Assembly (NCBI GenBank): GCA_003460745.1 | Contig: QTVU01000002.1 | Location: forward strand, 1 to 64,000 | Length of the DNA stretch: 64,000 bases | Direction: 5' to 3' | From: Firmicutes bacterium AM55-24TS | GTDB lineage: Bacteria > Bacillota > Clostridia > UBA1381 | Shown here: positions 9,220 to 18,966 of the stretch, piece by piece | Layout: every line of letters starts with the position of its first letter | How positions within the stretch are numbered: the first letter of the stretch is position 1 | The notes under the pieces: model-generated | What the model saw: the letters and a program-made list of their open reading frames with translations, nothing else | What the model was told of the DNA's origin: nothing | Databases searched by the model: none | Made by a program: the position numbers and the translations under genes

Positions 9220-10479
9220 TTATCTGATTTTCTTACATTCAAGATAAAATCTCTTATCTGCCGCCTCACCCATTGAGAAAGTTTTTCTCGGAAGTGAGCC
9301 GTCCTTTATAACTGTTGTGAACAAGTCGTTCTTCTCCATTGAATCGACCATAAAACCGATTGTATTATCTGCCTTTGCAAGATTTCTTACAACGTCGTTT
9401 CCGTGGATATAATCGATTTTACCGCCGTTTTCGGTAAGGTACTTATCAAGAAATTTTTGAAGTGTTCCGACAGGAAGATTTGAGTCTGTATTCTTAATAT
9501 AGATACTGCCCTCATTACCGCCGTATGTATAATCAATACGCTGACCGCCGTTATCTTCATATTCCGCACCGTAAAACGCAACAAGTTCATCAAGCAATTT
9601 CTTAGGCTCTGTTTCAAATATTACACGTTGAATAGGTTCAAATTCAAGTGTTTCATCGTGGATATTCATAAGCTCAACCAACGCAAAACGTGCAGGGTGA
9701 GTTTTAATTTCTTCCTCTGAAAGTTCCTTTTTAATTTCTTCCCAACAGGTTTTTGCGGTTGCAAGAGAATGATTTCCGTCACCTGCCGCGAACATCAGCA
9801 CGCCCTTATCCTTAACACCGTATTTTGCCTCAAAATCAGCCTTATCGCCGAGTTTTTCTATTGCGTCAAGTATATTCTTCTTTGCACTTTCATTTACATT
9901 ATAACCCACGATATGTCCCGAATTTTTCATAAGGTCAAAATCATAAATCTTTTCAAAATCGTTTATCTGATTTTCAAGCGGTTCAACAACCGCTTTTTCT
10001 CTGTCATCAATAAGTATCAGGATATGCGGTGCCTCAAGCGGTGCATTTTTTCTTATACGCTGTCTTGGCGGAATACGTTCGATAATTGTACCCTCCGTTG
10101 CACGAACTTTTGACTGTGAACCTTTTGAAAAATCGTATTCTTCAAGGTCTAGCATTCCGACAATACCGTGACGTGTTTTTCCGTTCGGCTGAGTACGTTT
10201 TACATATATAAACGTGTCATTTAACTTTCTGAAAATACCCTTATTTATATACTCCTCCATTGTGCTGTTTATCTTCTTGATACGTTCGTCTCCGTCACCG
10301 TCCTCAAGATAAACCTCAGGGAATATAATATTTAGCGTTGACGGACTGTCGCCGACAATATTTTTTACATCTTCCCAATATTCTCTTTCAGACGTGTATT
10401 GGTCGCACGCCACAACGCTCCACTTTGTGAAATCAACATTTTGCGGAATAAGTATGTCCGCCGGTTTAAAAATTGCCAT
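9220..10479 (-). CDS. DUF1015 family protein
   Basis: A 419-residue cytoplasmic protein of unknown biochemical function. The DUF1015 signature is clear: FKPADILIPQNVDFTKWSVVACDQYTSE at the start, then VRATEGTIIERIPPR, and FAAGDGNHSLATAKTCWE near residue 230, which looks like an active-site loop (GDGNHS). Length is typical. A GGAGGG site precedes the ATG. It is the last gene of a minus-strand cluster after mutS2 and ybaK. In Clostridia this family is often near amino-acid metabolism genes, which does not fix a function here. Confidence 0.88.
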   Translation of the reverse strand: MAIFKPADILIPQNVDFTKWSVVACDQYTSEREYWEDVKNIVGDSPSTLNIIFPEVYLEDGDGDERIKKINSTMEEYINKGIFRKLNDTFIYVKRTQPNGKTRHGIVGMLDLEEYDFSKGSQSKVRATEGTIIERIPPRQRIRKNAPLEAPHILILIDDREKAVVEPLENQINDFEKIYDFDLMKNSGHIVGYNVNESAKKNILDAIEKLGDKADFEAKYGVKDKGVLMFAAGDGNHSLATAKTCWEEIKKELSEEEIKTHPARFALVELMNIHDETLEFEPIQRVIFETEPKKLLDELVAFYGAEYEDNGGQRIDYTYGGNEGSIYIKNTDSNLPVGTLQKFLDKYLTENGGKIDYIHGNDVVRNLAKADNTIGFMVDSMEKNDLFTTVIKDGSLPRKTFSMGEAADKRFYLECKKIR

Positions 10480-10493
10480 AGTTCTGCCCTCCG

Positions 10494-10985
10494 TTATTCT
10501 TTCGTTATGTCTGCGAATACGCAGTCTGTTGCTTTTTGCACATCATTCGGCGAAAGGATAAGCGTTGTACCGCATCTTCCGCCGCTGATTGCGATTGTTT
10601 CAAATTTTTGTGCCGTTTCGTTTATATATGTCGGATATTTCTTCTTCATTCCGACAGGCGATACTCCGCCTCTGATATACCCCGTAAGTCCCAAAAGTTC
10701 TTTGACGTGTATCATCTCAACTTTTTTGTTACCCGAAACCTTTGCAAGTTTTTTTAAATCAACTTCGTGATTTACTGCTATACAGCTAACCATTATACCC
10801 GTTTTGTCACCTCTTGCGACAAGAGTTTTAAATGATTTTTCAGCCGGAATACCTGTCATTTCGGCGATAGCCTCACCGAAATGCTCGCCGACTTCATCAG
10901 CCTCATATTCAACCGTTTCATATTTTATCTTTGACGCATTAAGCAAACGCATTGCATTTGTTACAGTCTTTTTGTCCTTTGCCAT
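10494..10985 (-). CDS. ybaK: Cys-tRNA(Pro)/Cys-tRNA(Cys) deacylase YbaK
   Basis: A 163-residue YbaK/EbsC-family trans-editing enzyme that hydrolyses mischarged Cys-tRNA(Pro). Family features are KTLVARGDKTGIMVSCIAVNHEVDLKKLAK with the catalytic-region Lys, then GYIRGGVSPVGMKKKYPTY (the GGxSPxG loop) and SGGRCGTTLILSP. Full length. It lies 10 bases after mutS2 and 14 before DUF1015, so the three are probably co-transcribed. An AAGGTGAT site precedes the start. Confidence 0.92.
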   Translation of the reverse strand: MAKDKKTVTNAMRLLNASKIKYETVEYEADEVGEHFGEAIAEMTGIPAEKSFKTLVARGDKTGIMVSCIAVNHEVDLKKLAKVSGNKKVEMIHVKELLGLTGYIRGGVSPVGMKKKYPTYINETAQKFETIAISGGRCGTTLILSPNDVQKATDCVFADITKE

Positions 10986-10995
10986 TTATATCACC

Positions 10996-13392
10996 TTATT
11001 TTAATTCTACTATCGTTACACCGTCTTCGCCCTCGCCGTATCTGCCGTTTCTGAACGATTTGACGTATCTGTGTTTTTTCATATATCCCTGCAAGCCTTT
11101 ACGCAAAATGCCCGTACCTTTACCGTGAATAATGCTTACAGGCGAAATTCCCGCAAGGTAGCAATCGTCAAGGAATTTTTCAACATTCATCCACGCTTCT
11201 TCAAGATTTTGTCCTCTGACGTCAACTTCCGTTGAAACGTTCTTTGACTTTGATTCAAAAGCCCTCGTACTTCTGACGTACTTTTCAGCCAATTCCTTTG
11301 ACTTCTTTTCTTCAACCTTACGCAAGTTCGTTATATGCACGTCCATTTTTATAATACCCGCTTGAACACGAACATTGCCGTTTTTATCAGGCTCTTTTAA
11401 AACTGTCGCCTCTTGATTCATATCAACGATTTTAACAGTTGCACCCGGTTTAAGATTTTTAGGTGGTTCGACATACGTTTTCTTCGGCTTTGCCGCACGC
11501 GCCATTGCCTTATCAATCGTATCTTCTTTCTTTTTCAGCTTGTCACGCATTGCGGAAGTCTTTTTGTCAAGATTGCCGCCGTTTGAAATACCTTGCTGAC
11601 GCATTTTTTCAAGGTCGCGAATAATGCTGTTCGCCTCATCCTTTGCGTCCATTACAAGTATTTTCGCCTCACGTCTTGCCTCATCAAGTATTCTTGATTT
11701 ATTTTCTTTAAGCTTTATTCTGTCATTTTCAATCTGCTTTCTGAGATCGGTAAGTTCACGCTTCATTCTTGCCGCCTCGTCAGCCTCTTTTCTCGCCTTT
11801 GCACGGTTTTGTTCAAGGTCTGTTATGACGTCCTCAAATTTTATATCCTCATCAGACAATATATCGTTTGCTCTGTCAATTATTCTTTCGTCAAGTCCGA
11901 GTCTGCGTGAAATTGCAAACGCATTTGACTTACCCGGTACACCGATAAGAAGTTTGTAAGTCGGCTGAAGTGTCGCAACGTCAAATTCGCATGACGCATT
12001 TTCCACACCGTCAGTCGAAAGCGCGAACAATTTCAATTCACTGTAATGAGTTGTCGCAACGGTTGTAGCCTTTCTTGCACGAAGAAATTCCAATATTGAT
12101 ATAGCAAGTGCCGCACCTTCTGTCGGGTCAGTTCCCGCACCCAATTCGTCAAACAGTGCAAGTGAATTAAAATCAATATTTTCAAGTATGCTCACCGTAT
12201 TGACCATATGTGACGAGAATGTCGAAAGGCTCTGTTCTATTGACTGTTCGTCACCTATATCCGCAAAAATATGATGGAACACAGCCGCTTCACTGTTATC
12301 CTGTGCCGGAATATGAAGTCCTGCCGCCGCCATAATCGAAAACAATCCGATAGTTTTAAGCGTTACTGTTTTACCGCCCGTATTCGGACCTGTTATGACA
12401 AGCGTATCATATTCGCCGCCAAGCATTATGTCATTTGCCACGACCTTCTCTTTGTCGATAAGCGGATGACGTGCTTTTTTATATCGTATGATACCCTTGT
12501 CGTTCAGTACAGGCTCATTTGCGTTCATATCAAGCGACAGTCTGCCCTTACAGAACATAAAATCAAGCTCCGTGACATACTTATAATCCACAAAAATTGT
12601 ATGACTGTTTTCTGCAACAAGTGCCGAAAGTTCCGCAAGTATTCGCTCAATTTCCTGTTGCTCTTTCGTATGCAAATCACGGATTTCGTTGTTGTTGTTT
12701 ACAACGCTCATAGGCTCGATAAACAGCGTTGCACCGCTCGCGGACGTATCGTGTACAATACCGTTTACTTCACCTCTGTATTCACTCTTTACGGGTATAA
12801 CGTATCTGTCCGAACGCATTGTTACAATAGGGTCTTGCAAAAACTTTTTGTAATGCGTTGAGTGAATCATAGAATTAAGATTTTCCTTAATCTTGCCGTT
12901 TAGATTTCTTATTTTTCTTCTGATTGTATTAAGTTCAGGTGACGCATCGTCGGCAATTTCATTTTCAGAAACGATACACGAATTAATTCTGTCCTCAAGT
13001 TGTTTTGCCGTTATGATAGCCTCCTCTATACCGTGAAGAATTGTACATTCTTCGGCTGATTCGTCTATATACGACTTCATACGTCTTGCGACATACAAAA
13101 GTCTTGATATGTTCATAAGTTCCTTTGTATGAAGTACACCGTCACGCTCTGTTCTTTTTACCGCTCCAAGCACATTTTCAACAGACAGATTTACCGGCGG
13201 TGAGCCGAGTTTTAATAAGGTTGACATTGCCTCTGTCGTTTCTTTCTGTGCCGCCCTTGCGTCCTCTAATTCCGTATACGGAACTATTTCTTCAATGCGT
13301 TTTTTTACGTCTTTGCTCTCCGTATATGATGAAAGCCGTTCAAGTATCTTGTCAAATTCAAGTACCTTGAACGCTTTATTCTGTTTATCCAT
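10996..13392 (-). CDS. mutS2: Endonuclease MutS2
   Basis: A 798-residue MutS2, a MutS paralogue that acts on recombination intermediates and, in Bacillus, on collided ribosomes. Core and coiled lever regions occupy 1-320. The ATPase has Walker A GPNTGGKT (about 337) and Walker B LALFDELGAGTDPTEG. A long Lys/Glu/Arg coiled coil spans about 520-630, and a C-terminal Smr nuclease domain has VDVRG and HGKGTGILRKGL. All key motifs are present and length is normal. It has a GGAGAGG site before ATG. The upstream DUF1961 gene is 15 bases away. Confidence 0.95.
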   Translation of the reverse strand: MDKQNKAFKVLEFDKILERLSSYTESKDVKKRIEEIVPYTELEDARAAQKETTEAMSTLLKLGSPPVNLSVENVLGAVKRTERDGVLHTKELMNISRLLYVARRMKSYIDESAEECTILHGIEEAIITAKQLEDRINSCIVSENEIADDASPELNTIRRKIRNLNGKIKENLNSMIHSTHYKKFLQDPIVTMRSDRYVIPVKSEYRGEVNGIVHDTSASGATLFIEPMSVVNNNNEIRDLHTKEQQEIERILAELSALVAENSHTIFVDYKYVTELDFMFCKGRLSLDMNANEPVLNDKGIIRYKKARHPLIDKEKVVANDIMLGGEYDTLVITGPNTGGKTVTLKTIGLFSIMAAAGLHIPAQDNSEAAVFHHIFADIGDEQSIEQSLSTFSSHMVNTVSILENIDFNSLALFDELGAGTDPTEGAALAISILEFLRARKATTVATTHYSELKLFALSTDGVENASCEFDVATLQPTYKLLIGVPGKSNAFAISRRLGLDERIIDRANDILSDEDIKFEDVITDLEQNRAKARKEADEAARMKRELTDLRKQIENDRIKLKENKSRILDEARREAKILVMDAKDEANSIIRDLEKMRQQGISNGGNLDKKTSAMRDKLKKKEDTIDKAMARAAKPKKTYVEPPKNLKPGATVKIVDMNQEATVLKEPDKNGNVRVQAGIIKMDVHITNLRKVEEKKSKELAEKYVRSTRAFESKSKNVSTEVDVRGQNLEEAWMNVEKFLDDCYLAGISPVSIIHGKGTGILRKGLQGYMKKHRYVKSFRNGRYGEGEDGVTIVELK

Positions 13393-13407
13393 TTTACCTC
13401 TCCTATT

Positions 13408-14063
13408 TTATATAGAATATACTTTTAGATTAGAATACTCACCAATCATAGGTGCCATTTGTCTGAAACCTATTTTTCCGCCGCCTAAAACAGGACCATA
13501 TTCCTTTCCGTCGTCTTGCCATGAAAATACAGGCAAATCGTCAATTATAAAATCAATCTTACCGTCTTTTTTTACAAGCTTTATATGATAGCTTTCAAAT
13601 GCGTCCTCGCAATTCGGAATAGGGTCTGCACCTTGTACAACAAGATGAAAGCCCTTGCTTTTTCTTAAATTGCAGGTATGAAAACCTCTTTCCTCGTCCC
13701 ACTTTCTGCGGAAATATGAAACATGGTACGCATTTATATCACCCGAATGATACAAATTATACTGTCCGTCCCTTTCCTGCAATGACGGATCAAACAAATC
13801 TTCACCGTTCACACCCTTTGCCGAAAAGAACAAAATCGCCAATCCCGGCTCTTCAATCGGTCTGAAGTCCCACTCTATCTGCACATCTGACGGGAAGTCC
13901 TCGTTGCACCAATACACAAAGTTTGACTTTTGTCCCAAATCGGCAGACAACGCATTTTTCATACGCATTTTACCGTTTTCAAAATATATCTCGGCACTGC
14001 CTCAAGAACGAAATCTTTTACGTCATTCTCGCAGGACAATTTGTTTTCATAAACTAACTTCAT
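13408..14063 (-). CDS. DUF1961 family protein (frameshifted near 14000)
   Basis: A lectin-fold DUF1961 protein of about 219 residues, related to concanavalin-like polysaccharide-binding domains. A gene caller sees only 13408-13968, but the true start is the ATG at 14063 with a GGAGGATT site: it reads MKLVYENKLSCENDVKDF..., then leaves frame at about 14000 and resumes as EIYFENGKMRMKNA. Restoring one C (GCC to GCCC) joins them. Recognisable segments are VQIEWDFRPIEEPGLAILFFSAKG and PVFSWQDDGKEYGPVLGGGKIGFRQMAPM. No signal peptide is seen. The function is unknown, plausibly glycan-related. Confidence 0.75.
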
Positions 14064-14150
14064 TGTTTTTAATCCTCCACAAAAAACTCATCTTAACCTA
14101 TATTATATCAGCAATATTTACTAAATACAACACGAAATCAAAAAAAAGGA

Positions 14151-14179
14151 TTGAAAAATCTGTGAGAATAGTATAGAAT
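14151..14179 (+). promoter_or_regulatory. Candidate glmS promoter
   Basis: TTGAAA (14151-14156), 17-base spacer, TAGAAT (14174-14179). The roughly 60-base leader is too short for, and lacks the conserved core of, the glmS ribozyme. Confidence 0.45.
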
Positions 14180-14245
14180 GGTATATATATTTTTATGTAA
14201 AGCAATATAACATTGCGAGTGGACAATAAGGAGGTACATTATAAT

Positions 14246-16072
14246 ATGTGCGGTATAGTAGGATATATAGGTAAAAATCAAGCAGCTCCTATTTTGCTTG
14301 AAGGGCTGTCAAAACTTGAATACAGAGGATATGACAGTGCAGGTATTGCTGTTTACAATAATAATGAATTGGAAGTTGCTAAGTCAAAGGGAAAATTAGC
14401 GGTTCTTTCAGAAAAAATTGACGGCGGAAAAAAACTTGGCGGTAATATGGGTATCGGTCATACACGTTGGGCAACTCACGGCGAGCCGTCAGACGTAAAT
14501 GCTCACCCTCACCTTTCACAATCAGGTCGTTTTGCCGTTGTTCACAACGGTATTATCGAAAACTACATTTCATTAAAGAAAAAGCTTGAAAGCAAGGGTT
14601 TTGAATTTATTTCGGAAACAGATACAGAAGTTATCGCTCACCTTTTTGAATATTACTACAAAGGCGATATAATGGATACAATGATTAAGGTTATCAACAG
14701 AGTTGAGGGTTCATATGCTCTTGGCGTACTTTGCGTTGACTACCCTGACCAATTTATCGCAGTAAGAAAAGCAAGTCCTATGATTGTCGGTCTTGGTGAC
14801 GAAGAAAACTTTATCGCTTCGGACGTTACTGCAATTTTAAAGCACACAAGAGATATTTACTACCTTGAAGATAACGAAATCGTTGTACTTAAAAAGGACA
14901 GCGTAAAGGTTTACAATGCAGATAAAGAAGAAGTTAAGAAAGAAAAGTTCACGGTTGATTGGGACGTAAGTGCGGCTGAAAAAGGTGGCTATGAACACTT
15001 TATGATGAAAGAAATCGAAGAACAGCCAAAGGCTATCAGAGATACCATCAGTCCGAGAATTAAGGACGGCAAAATCGTTCTTGACGATATTTCTCTTACA
15101 GAAGAAGATATTAAGAATATCAATAAAATTTATATCGTTGCATGCGGCAGTGCATACCATGTAGGCGTTGTAGGCAAGTATGTAATCGAAAAGATGTGCC
15201 GTATTCCTGTTGAAGTACAGGTTGCGTCAGAGTTCCGTTACTGCGACCCTATCGTTGGCAAAGACGATCTTGTAATCGTAATCAGCCAGTCAGGTGAAAC
15301 AGCCGATACAAAAGCCGCTCTTGAAGAGGCGAAAGCTCGCGGTGCAAGAGTGCTTTCAATCGTAAACGTTGTCGGCAGTGCCATTGCAAAAGCGTCTGAT
15401 GATGTTATTTATACATGGGCAGGTCCTGAAATCGCCGTTGCAACAACTAAGGCCTACAGTACACAACTTACTGTTATATACCTTATCGCCGCATATATGG
15501 CTGATAAATTAGGTAAAATTTCTAAAGAAGAATATGCAGACTTTATTAAAGAAATTGAGTCACTTCCGGATAAGGTTGCTGAAATTCTTAAATCTAAAGA
15601 AGATGTTCAGTATCTTGCCTCAAAGTTCTATAATTGCCATTCAATATTCTTTATCGGCAGAAACCTTGACTATGCTGTATCTCTTGAAGGCTCACTAAAG
15701 CTAAAGGAAATATCATATATTCACAGTGAAGCATATGCCGCAGGTGAATTAAAGCACGGTACAATCTCACTTATTGAGGACGGTACACTTGTTGTAGCGC
15801 TTGCAACAGGCAAGAATTTGTTTGATAAAACAGTTTCAAATGTTAAGGAAGTTAAAGCAAGAGGTGCGGTTGTTATGGGCGTAACAACCGAAGAACATGA
15901 ACATATGGACGACGTTGCTGACTATACTGTAAAAATCCCTGCAACGCACGAAATGTTACTTCCGTCACTTACAGTTATTCCGTTGCAGTTATTCGGTTAC
16001 TATGTTGCATCATTAAAGGGCTGCGACATTGATAAGCCGAGAAACCTTGCAAAGTCGGTTACTGTTGAATAA
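14246..16072 (+). CDS. glmS: Glutamine-fructose-6-phosphate aminotransferase (isomerizing)
   Basis: A 608-residue GlmS making glucosamine-6-phosphate from fructose-6-phosphate and glutamine, the entry step to UDP-GlcNAc for peptidoglycan. The ATG at 14246 is chosen over 14213 because it puts the catalytic Cys immediately after Met (MCGIVGYIG) and has GGAGG upstream. The class II glutaminase domain covers 1-220 (GHTRWATHGEP, HNGIIENY). Two SIS isomerase domains follow (CGSAYHVG, SQSGETADT; SLEGSLKLKEISYIHSEAY), ending in the canonical DKPRNLAKSVTVE. No glmS ribozyme is visible, so control must differ from that of Bacillus. Confidence 0.97.
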   Translation: MCGIVGYIGKNQAAPILLEGLSKLEYRGYDSAGIAVYNNNELEVAKSKGKLAVLSEKIDGGKKLGGNMGIGHTRWATHGEPSDVNAHPHLSQSGRFAVVHNGIIENYISLKKKLESKGFEFISETDTEVIAHLFEYYYKGDIMDTMIKVINRVEGSYALGVLCVDYPDQFIAVRKASPMIVGLGDEENFIASDVTAILKHTRDIYYLEDNEIVVLKKDSVKVYNADKEEVKKEKFTVDWDVSAAEKGGYEHFMMKEIEEQPKAIRDTISPRIKDGKIVLDDISLTEEDIKNINKIYIVACGSAYHVGVVGKYVIEKMCRIPVEVQVASEFRYCDPIVGKDDLVIVISQSGETADTKAALEEAKARGARVLSIVNVVGSAIAKASDDVIYTWAGPEIAVATTKAYSTQLTVIYLIAAYMADKLGKISKEEYADFIKEIESLPDKVAEILKSKEDVQYLASKFYNCHSIFFIGRNLDYAVSLEGSLKLKEISYIHSEAYAAGELKHGTISLIEDGTLVVALATGKNLFDKTVSNVKEVKARGAVVMGVTTEEHEHMDDVADYTVKIPATHEMLLPSLTVIPLQLFGYYVASLKGCDIDKPRNLAKSVTVE

Positions 16073-16074
16073 TC

Positions 16075-16157
16075 CTGACAGAAATATTTTTTGTGGTATA
16101 ATAATAATTGATAGAGTGCCTGACAGGCTTTGAAGGTCAGACACTCTGTTTTTTTTA
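16075..16157 (+). terminator. glmS terminator with embedded promoter-like sequence
   Basis: AGAGTGCCTGAC (16113-16124) pairs with GTCAGACACTCT (16136-16147, one mismatch) and is followed by a long T-run. CTGACA (16075) and TATAAT (16097) with a 16-base spacer lie just upstream, so a tiny separate transcript could start and end here. Confidence 0.7.
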
Positions 16158-16328
16158 TTTATATTTAATTTGATGGGACGGTTTTATGCCGAACAGAAAT
16201 AATCTTTTTTATGACGCTGTTAATACAGTCGCTCACAGTCACGTTAATTGTGCCTGCAATAACGCTTATCGCAACATTTATCCACATTTTTGCGGGACGT
16301 CGAGGCACCGCACACTCACTATATGGGT

Positions 16329-16403
16329 GGTCGATGACCGCCCCTACAAATATGCTATGACACCACACATACTTTCTTCGTAGGGGCGATCATTGGTCGC
16401 CCC
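16329..16403. repeat. Inverted repeat with CGCCCCTAC/GTAGGGGCG arms
   Basis: Left arm 16329-16347 (GGTCGATGACCGCCCCTAC) and right arm 16380-16403 (GTAGGGGCGATCATTGGTCG...) are imperfect inverted copies around a 32-base centre. GC content is clearly higher than the flanks. Similar arms recur as dispersed intergenic repeats in gut Clostridia, from memory. The rest of the 16158-16328 spacer holds no gene I can support. Confidence 0.55.
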
Positions 16404-16421
16404 TTAATTCGTATTTTACTT

Positions 16422-16465
16422 ACCACCCCTCAGTCGTTTCACGACAGCTCCCCTCAAGGGGCGCC
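16422..16465. repeat. GC-rich tandem-hairpin repeat (CCACCCCTCAGTCG type)
   Basis: Two small adjacent hairpins, GTCGT/ACGAC (16433-16445) and CCCCT/AGGGG (16450-16461), in a sequence unlike the AT-rich surroundings. It resembles a dispersed intergenic repeat I recall from many Firmicutes genomes. It lies 36 bases from the other GC-rich repeat (end to start). Confidence 0.5.
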
Positions 16466-16541
16466 ATTGTAGTGGCAGCCACTCATCATTTTGCATAAAT
16501 AAAAAAAAAGTTATTCTATTCTAAATTTTGCAAGTTGCATA

Positions 16542-16569
16542 TTGACAAAACTTTATTTAGTGGTATAAT
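16542..16569 (+). promoter_or_regulatory. Strong promoter of glnN
   Basis: TTGACA (16542-16547), 16-base spacer, TATAAT (16564-16569), both consensus hexamers. The next gene starts 187 bases downstream, leaving a long leader. Confidence 0.8.
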
Positions 16570-16576
16570 TAAAGCA

Positions 16577-16669
16577 TAGAAAACAGTTAGTTAAGACAAC
16601 TAACCCCATAGATTGAGCGAAGATAAGACAAGGGTGTTTTATATTTTTAAATATAAAATGCCCTTTTTT
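16577..16669 (+). promoter_or_regulatory. glnN leader with attenuator-like terminator
   Basis: Downstream of the promoter the leader folds a perfect 7-bp GTTAGTT/AACTAAC hairpin (16586-16604). After about 25 unpaired bases comes an intrinsic terminator: GGGTGTTTTATATTT (16632-16646) against AAATATAAAATGCCC (16649-16663), then TTTTTT. The terminator precedes the ORF by about 87 bases, so read-through must be controlled or a second promoter must exist. The loops do not fit the A..G hexaloops of ANTAR targets and no known riboswitch class was recognised. Confidence 0.65.
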
Positions 16670-16755
16670 CGTAAAATACTTATTGTTAGCTCAGCAAAAC
16701 ATTTTGATTGTACTTTTATTATATATGTGCATCAATAATTTCAGGAGGTATTATT

Positions 16756-18837
16756 ATGGAAAACGGAAATGTAGCAGAAATTTTCGGTGAGAAGGTTTTT
16801 AATCTTCCTACTATGAAGGCAAGATTGCCTAAGGATATTTACAAATCATTGCTAAAGACTATCAATGACGGTTCAAAACTTGATATATCCGTTGCGGAAG
16901 TTGTTGCAAATGCAATGAAGGACTGGGCACTTGAAAACGGTTGTACTCACTACACTCACTGGTTTCAGCCAATGACAGGTCTTACAGCCGAAAAGCATGA
17001 CTCTTTCATTCAGCCTACAGATGACAGAACTGTCATTATGGAATTCTCCGGCAAAGAGCTTGTTATGGGTGAGCCGGATGCGTCTTCTTTCCCATCAGGC
17101 GGACTTAGAGCAACATTTGAGGCAAGAGGTTATACAGCTTGGGACCCGACATCATTTGCATTCATTAAGGATCACTCATTGTACATTCCTACATCATTCG
17201 TTTCGTATACAGGTGAAGTTCTTGATAAGAAAACTCCTCTACTTCGCAGTGAGGCTGCAATCGACAAGGCTGCAAGAAGAGTTTTGGCTCTATTCGGTAA
17301 ATTCCCTAAGAGAGTTGTTTCATATGTCGGTCCTGAACAGGAATATTTCCTTGTTGACAAAAAGCTTAGAAATAAGCGTAAGGACTTACTTTTAACAGGC
17401 AGAACTCTATTTGGTGCAAAGCCTGCAAAGGGTCAGGAAATGGACGATCACTATTTCGGTCAAATTAAAGAAAGAGTTGCAGCTTTCATGCAGGAAGTTG
17501 ACGAAGAACTTTGGAAACTTGGCGTACTTGCTAAGACAAAGCATAATGAAGTTGCTCCTGCTCAGCACGAAATCGCACCTATTTTCTCAACAACAAACAT
17601 TTCTTCAGATCACAACCAGCTTACTATGGAAGTTCTAAAGAAAGTTGCCGACCATCACGGTCTATACTGCCTACTACACGAAAAGCCATATGAAGGTATC
17701 AACGGTTCAGGTAAACACAATAACTGGTCAATCGGTACATCAGACGGCGAACTTCTTCTAAAGCCGGGTAAAAAACCTGAAGAAAACGTTCAGTTCCTAT
17801 TGTTCCTTGCAGCAGTTATCAAGGCTGTTGACGATTATGCAGATTTACTTAGAGTATCTGTTGCAACAGCAGGTAATGACCACAGACTTGGTGCAAACGA
17901 GGCACCTCCTGCTATTATTTCAATGTATCTTGGCGACCAGCTTGCAGCAGTTGTTGACCAGCTAAAGAGCGGTAAGGGTGTTAAGTATGAGGCAGGTAAG
18001 CTAATCGAAACAGGTGTTGAATCACTTCCTGATATTGAAAAAGACACAACAGACAGAAACAGAACTTCCCCATTTGCATTTACAGGTAACAGATTTGAAT
18101 TCCGTGCTCCGGGTTCAAGACAGTCAATCGCAGGTATCAATATCGTTATCAACGCAATCGTTTCCGAAACACTTACAGAAATCGCAGATCAACTTGATGG
18201 TAGCAAGGACATTTCAAAAGATGCTCTTGAACTTGCAATCAAGATTTTCAAAGATCACGAAAGAATTATCTTCAACGGTAACGGTTACAGTGATGAATGG
18301 GTTGCAGAAGCTGAAAAGAGAGGTCTGTACAACTTAAAGACAACTCCTGACGCTATGCCTTACTTCGTAACTCAGAAGTCAATTGACTTGTTCACAAAGC
18401 AAGAAGTATTTACTGATGTAGAAGTTAAGACAAGAGGCGAAATCATGATGGAGGATTACAACAATACACTTCATTTTGAAATGCTTACAATGCTTGAAAT
18501 GGCTAAACAGGAAATTCTTCCTGCTTGCCTAAAATATACAAAGTTCGTTACAGACGATATTGCTTCAAAGAAAGCACTTGGTCTTGACGCTCCTAAGGAA
18601 CTTGAAAAGGCTCAAAGACTTACAGCGCTTACAGAGGATCTTATGATTAAGATTGATACTCTTGACGCCGCTACAGACGTTCCTGACGTTGACGTATACG
18701 CAGTGGGTATGTATTATAAGGATACTGTTCTTCCTGCTATGGACGCACTTCGTGAAACAGCCGATACTCTTGAAACAATCGTTGCAAAAGAATACTGGCC
18801 GTTCCCAACATACACAGATTTACTTTATCTTGTATAA
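16756..18837 (+). CDS. glnN: Glutamine synthetase type III
   Basis: A 693-residue GS III that joins ammonia to glutamate using ATP, a dodecameric cytoplasmic enzyme. The size (about 700, versus 450 for GS I) and the sequence identify type [88 protein letters not shown], and [11 protein letters not shown] at the nucleotide/glutamate site. The ATG at 16756 follows AGGAGG; an in-frame ATG at 16708 lacks one. With the glutamate synthase genes at 58.8-64 kb it completes a GS-GOGAT route. Transcription is probably attenuated in the leader. Confidence 0.96.
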   Translation: MENGNVAEIFGEKVFNLPTMKARLPKDIYKSLLKTINDGSKLDISVAEVVANAMKDWALENGCTHYTHWFQPMTGLTAEKHDSFIQPTDDRTVIMEFSGKELVMGEPDASSFPSGGLRATFEARGYTAWDPTSFAFIKDHSLYIPTSFVSYTGEVLDKKTPLLRSEAAIDKAARRVLALFGKFPKRVVSYVGPEQEYFLVDKKLRNKRKDLLLTGRTLFGAKPAKGQEMDDHYFGQIKERVAAFMQEVDEELWKLGVLAKTKHNEVAPAQHEIAPIFSTTNISSDHNQLTMEVLKKVADHHGLYCLLHEKPYEGINGSGKHNNWSIGTSDGELLLKPGKKPEENVQFLLFLAAVIKAVDDYADLLRVSVATAGNDHRLGANEAPPAIISMYLGDQLAAVVDQLKSGKGVKYEAGKLIETGVESLPDIEKDTTDRNRTSPFAFTGNRFEFRAPGSRQSIAGINIVINAIVSETLTEIADQLDGSKDISKDALELAIKIFKDHERIIFNGNGYSDEWVAEAEKRGLYNLKTTPDAMPYFVTQKSIDLFTKQEVFTDVEVKTRGEIMMEDYNNTLHFEMLTMLEMAKQEILPACLKYTKFVTDDIASKKALGLDAPKELEKAQRLTALTEDLMIKIDTLDAATDVPDVDVYAVGMYYKDTVLPAMDALRETADTLETIVAKEYWPFPTYTDLLYLV

Positions 18838-18878
18838 TCTAAAGAAACTTCTTTCTTTGTTATAAATATAGTAGCAAC

Positions 18879-18913
18879 AAAAAATCCGATGGAACAAACC
18901 ATCGGATTTTTTT
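18879..18913 (+). terminator. glnN terminator
   Basis: AAAAAATCCGATGG / CCATCGGATTTTTTT, a 14-bp stem with a six-base loop and T-tail. Confidence 0.85.
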
Positions 18914-18931
18914 CGTTTCTTGATTTTTTTA

Positions 18932-18960
18932 TTTACAAACTCTGTTTTTTATGATATGAT
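18932..18960 (+). promoter_or_regulatory. Promoter of the LRR-protein leader
   Basis: TTTACA (18932-18937), 17-base spacer, TATGAT (18955-18960). The expected start near 18967 coincides with the first base of the large hairpin at 18968. Confidence 0.6.
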
Positions 18961-18966
18961 AATTAT

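Noticed and set aside
14064-14245. glmS ribozyme upstream of glmS
   Set aside because: The conserved core is not visible and the spacer before the promoter-start region is too short and AT-rich.
16165-16368. Minus-strand ORF of 67 codons in the glmS-glnN spacer
   Set aside because: It overlaps the GC-rich inverted repeat, has no ribosome site and resembles no family.
16576-16670. ANTAR-type tandem hairpins in the glnN leader
   Set aside because: The first hairpin has a five- or seven-base loop rather than the A..G hexaloop and no second small hairpin overlaps the terminator.
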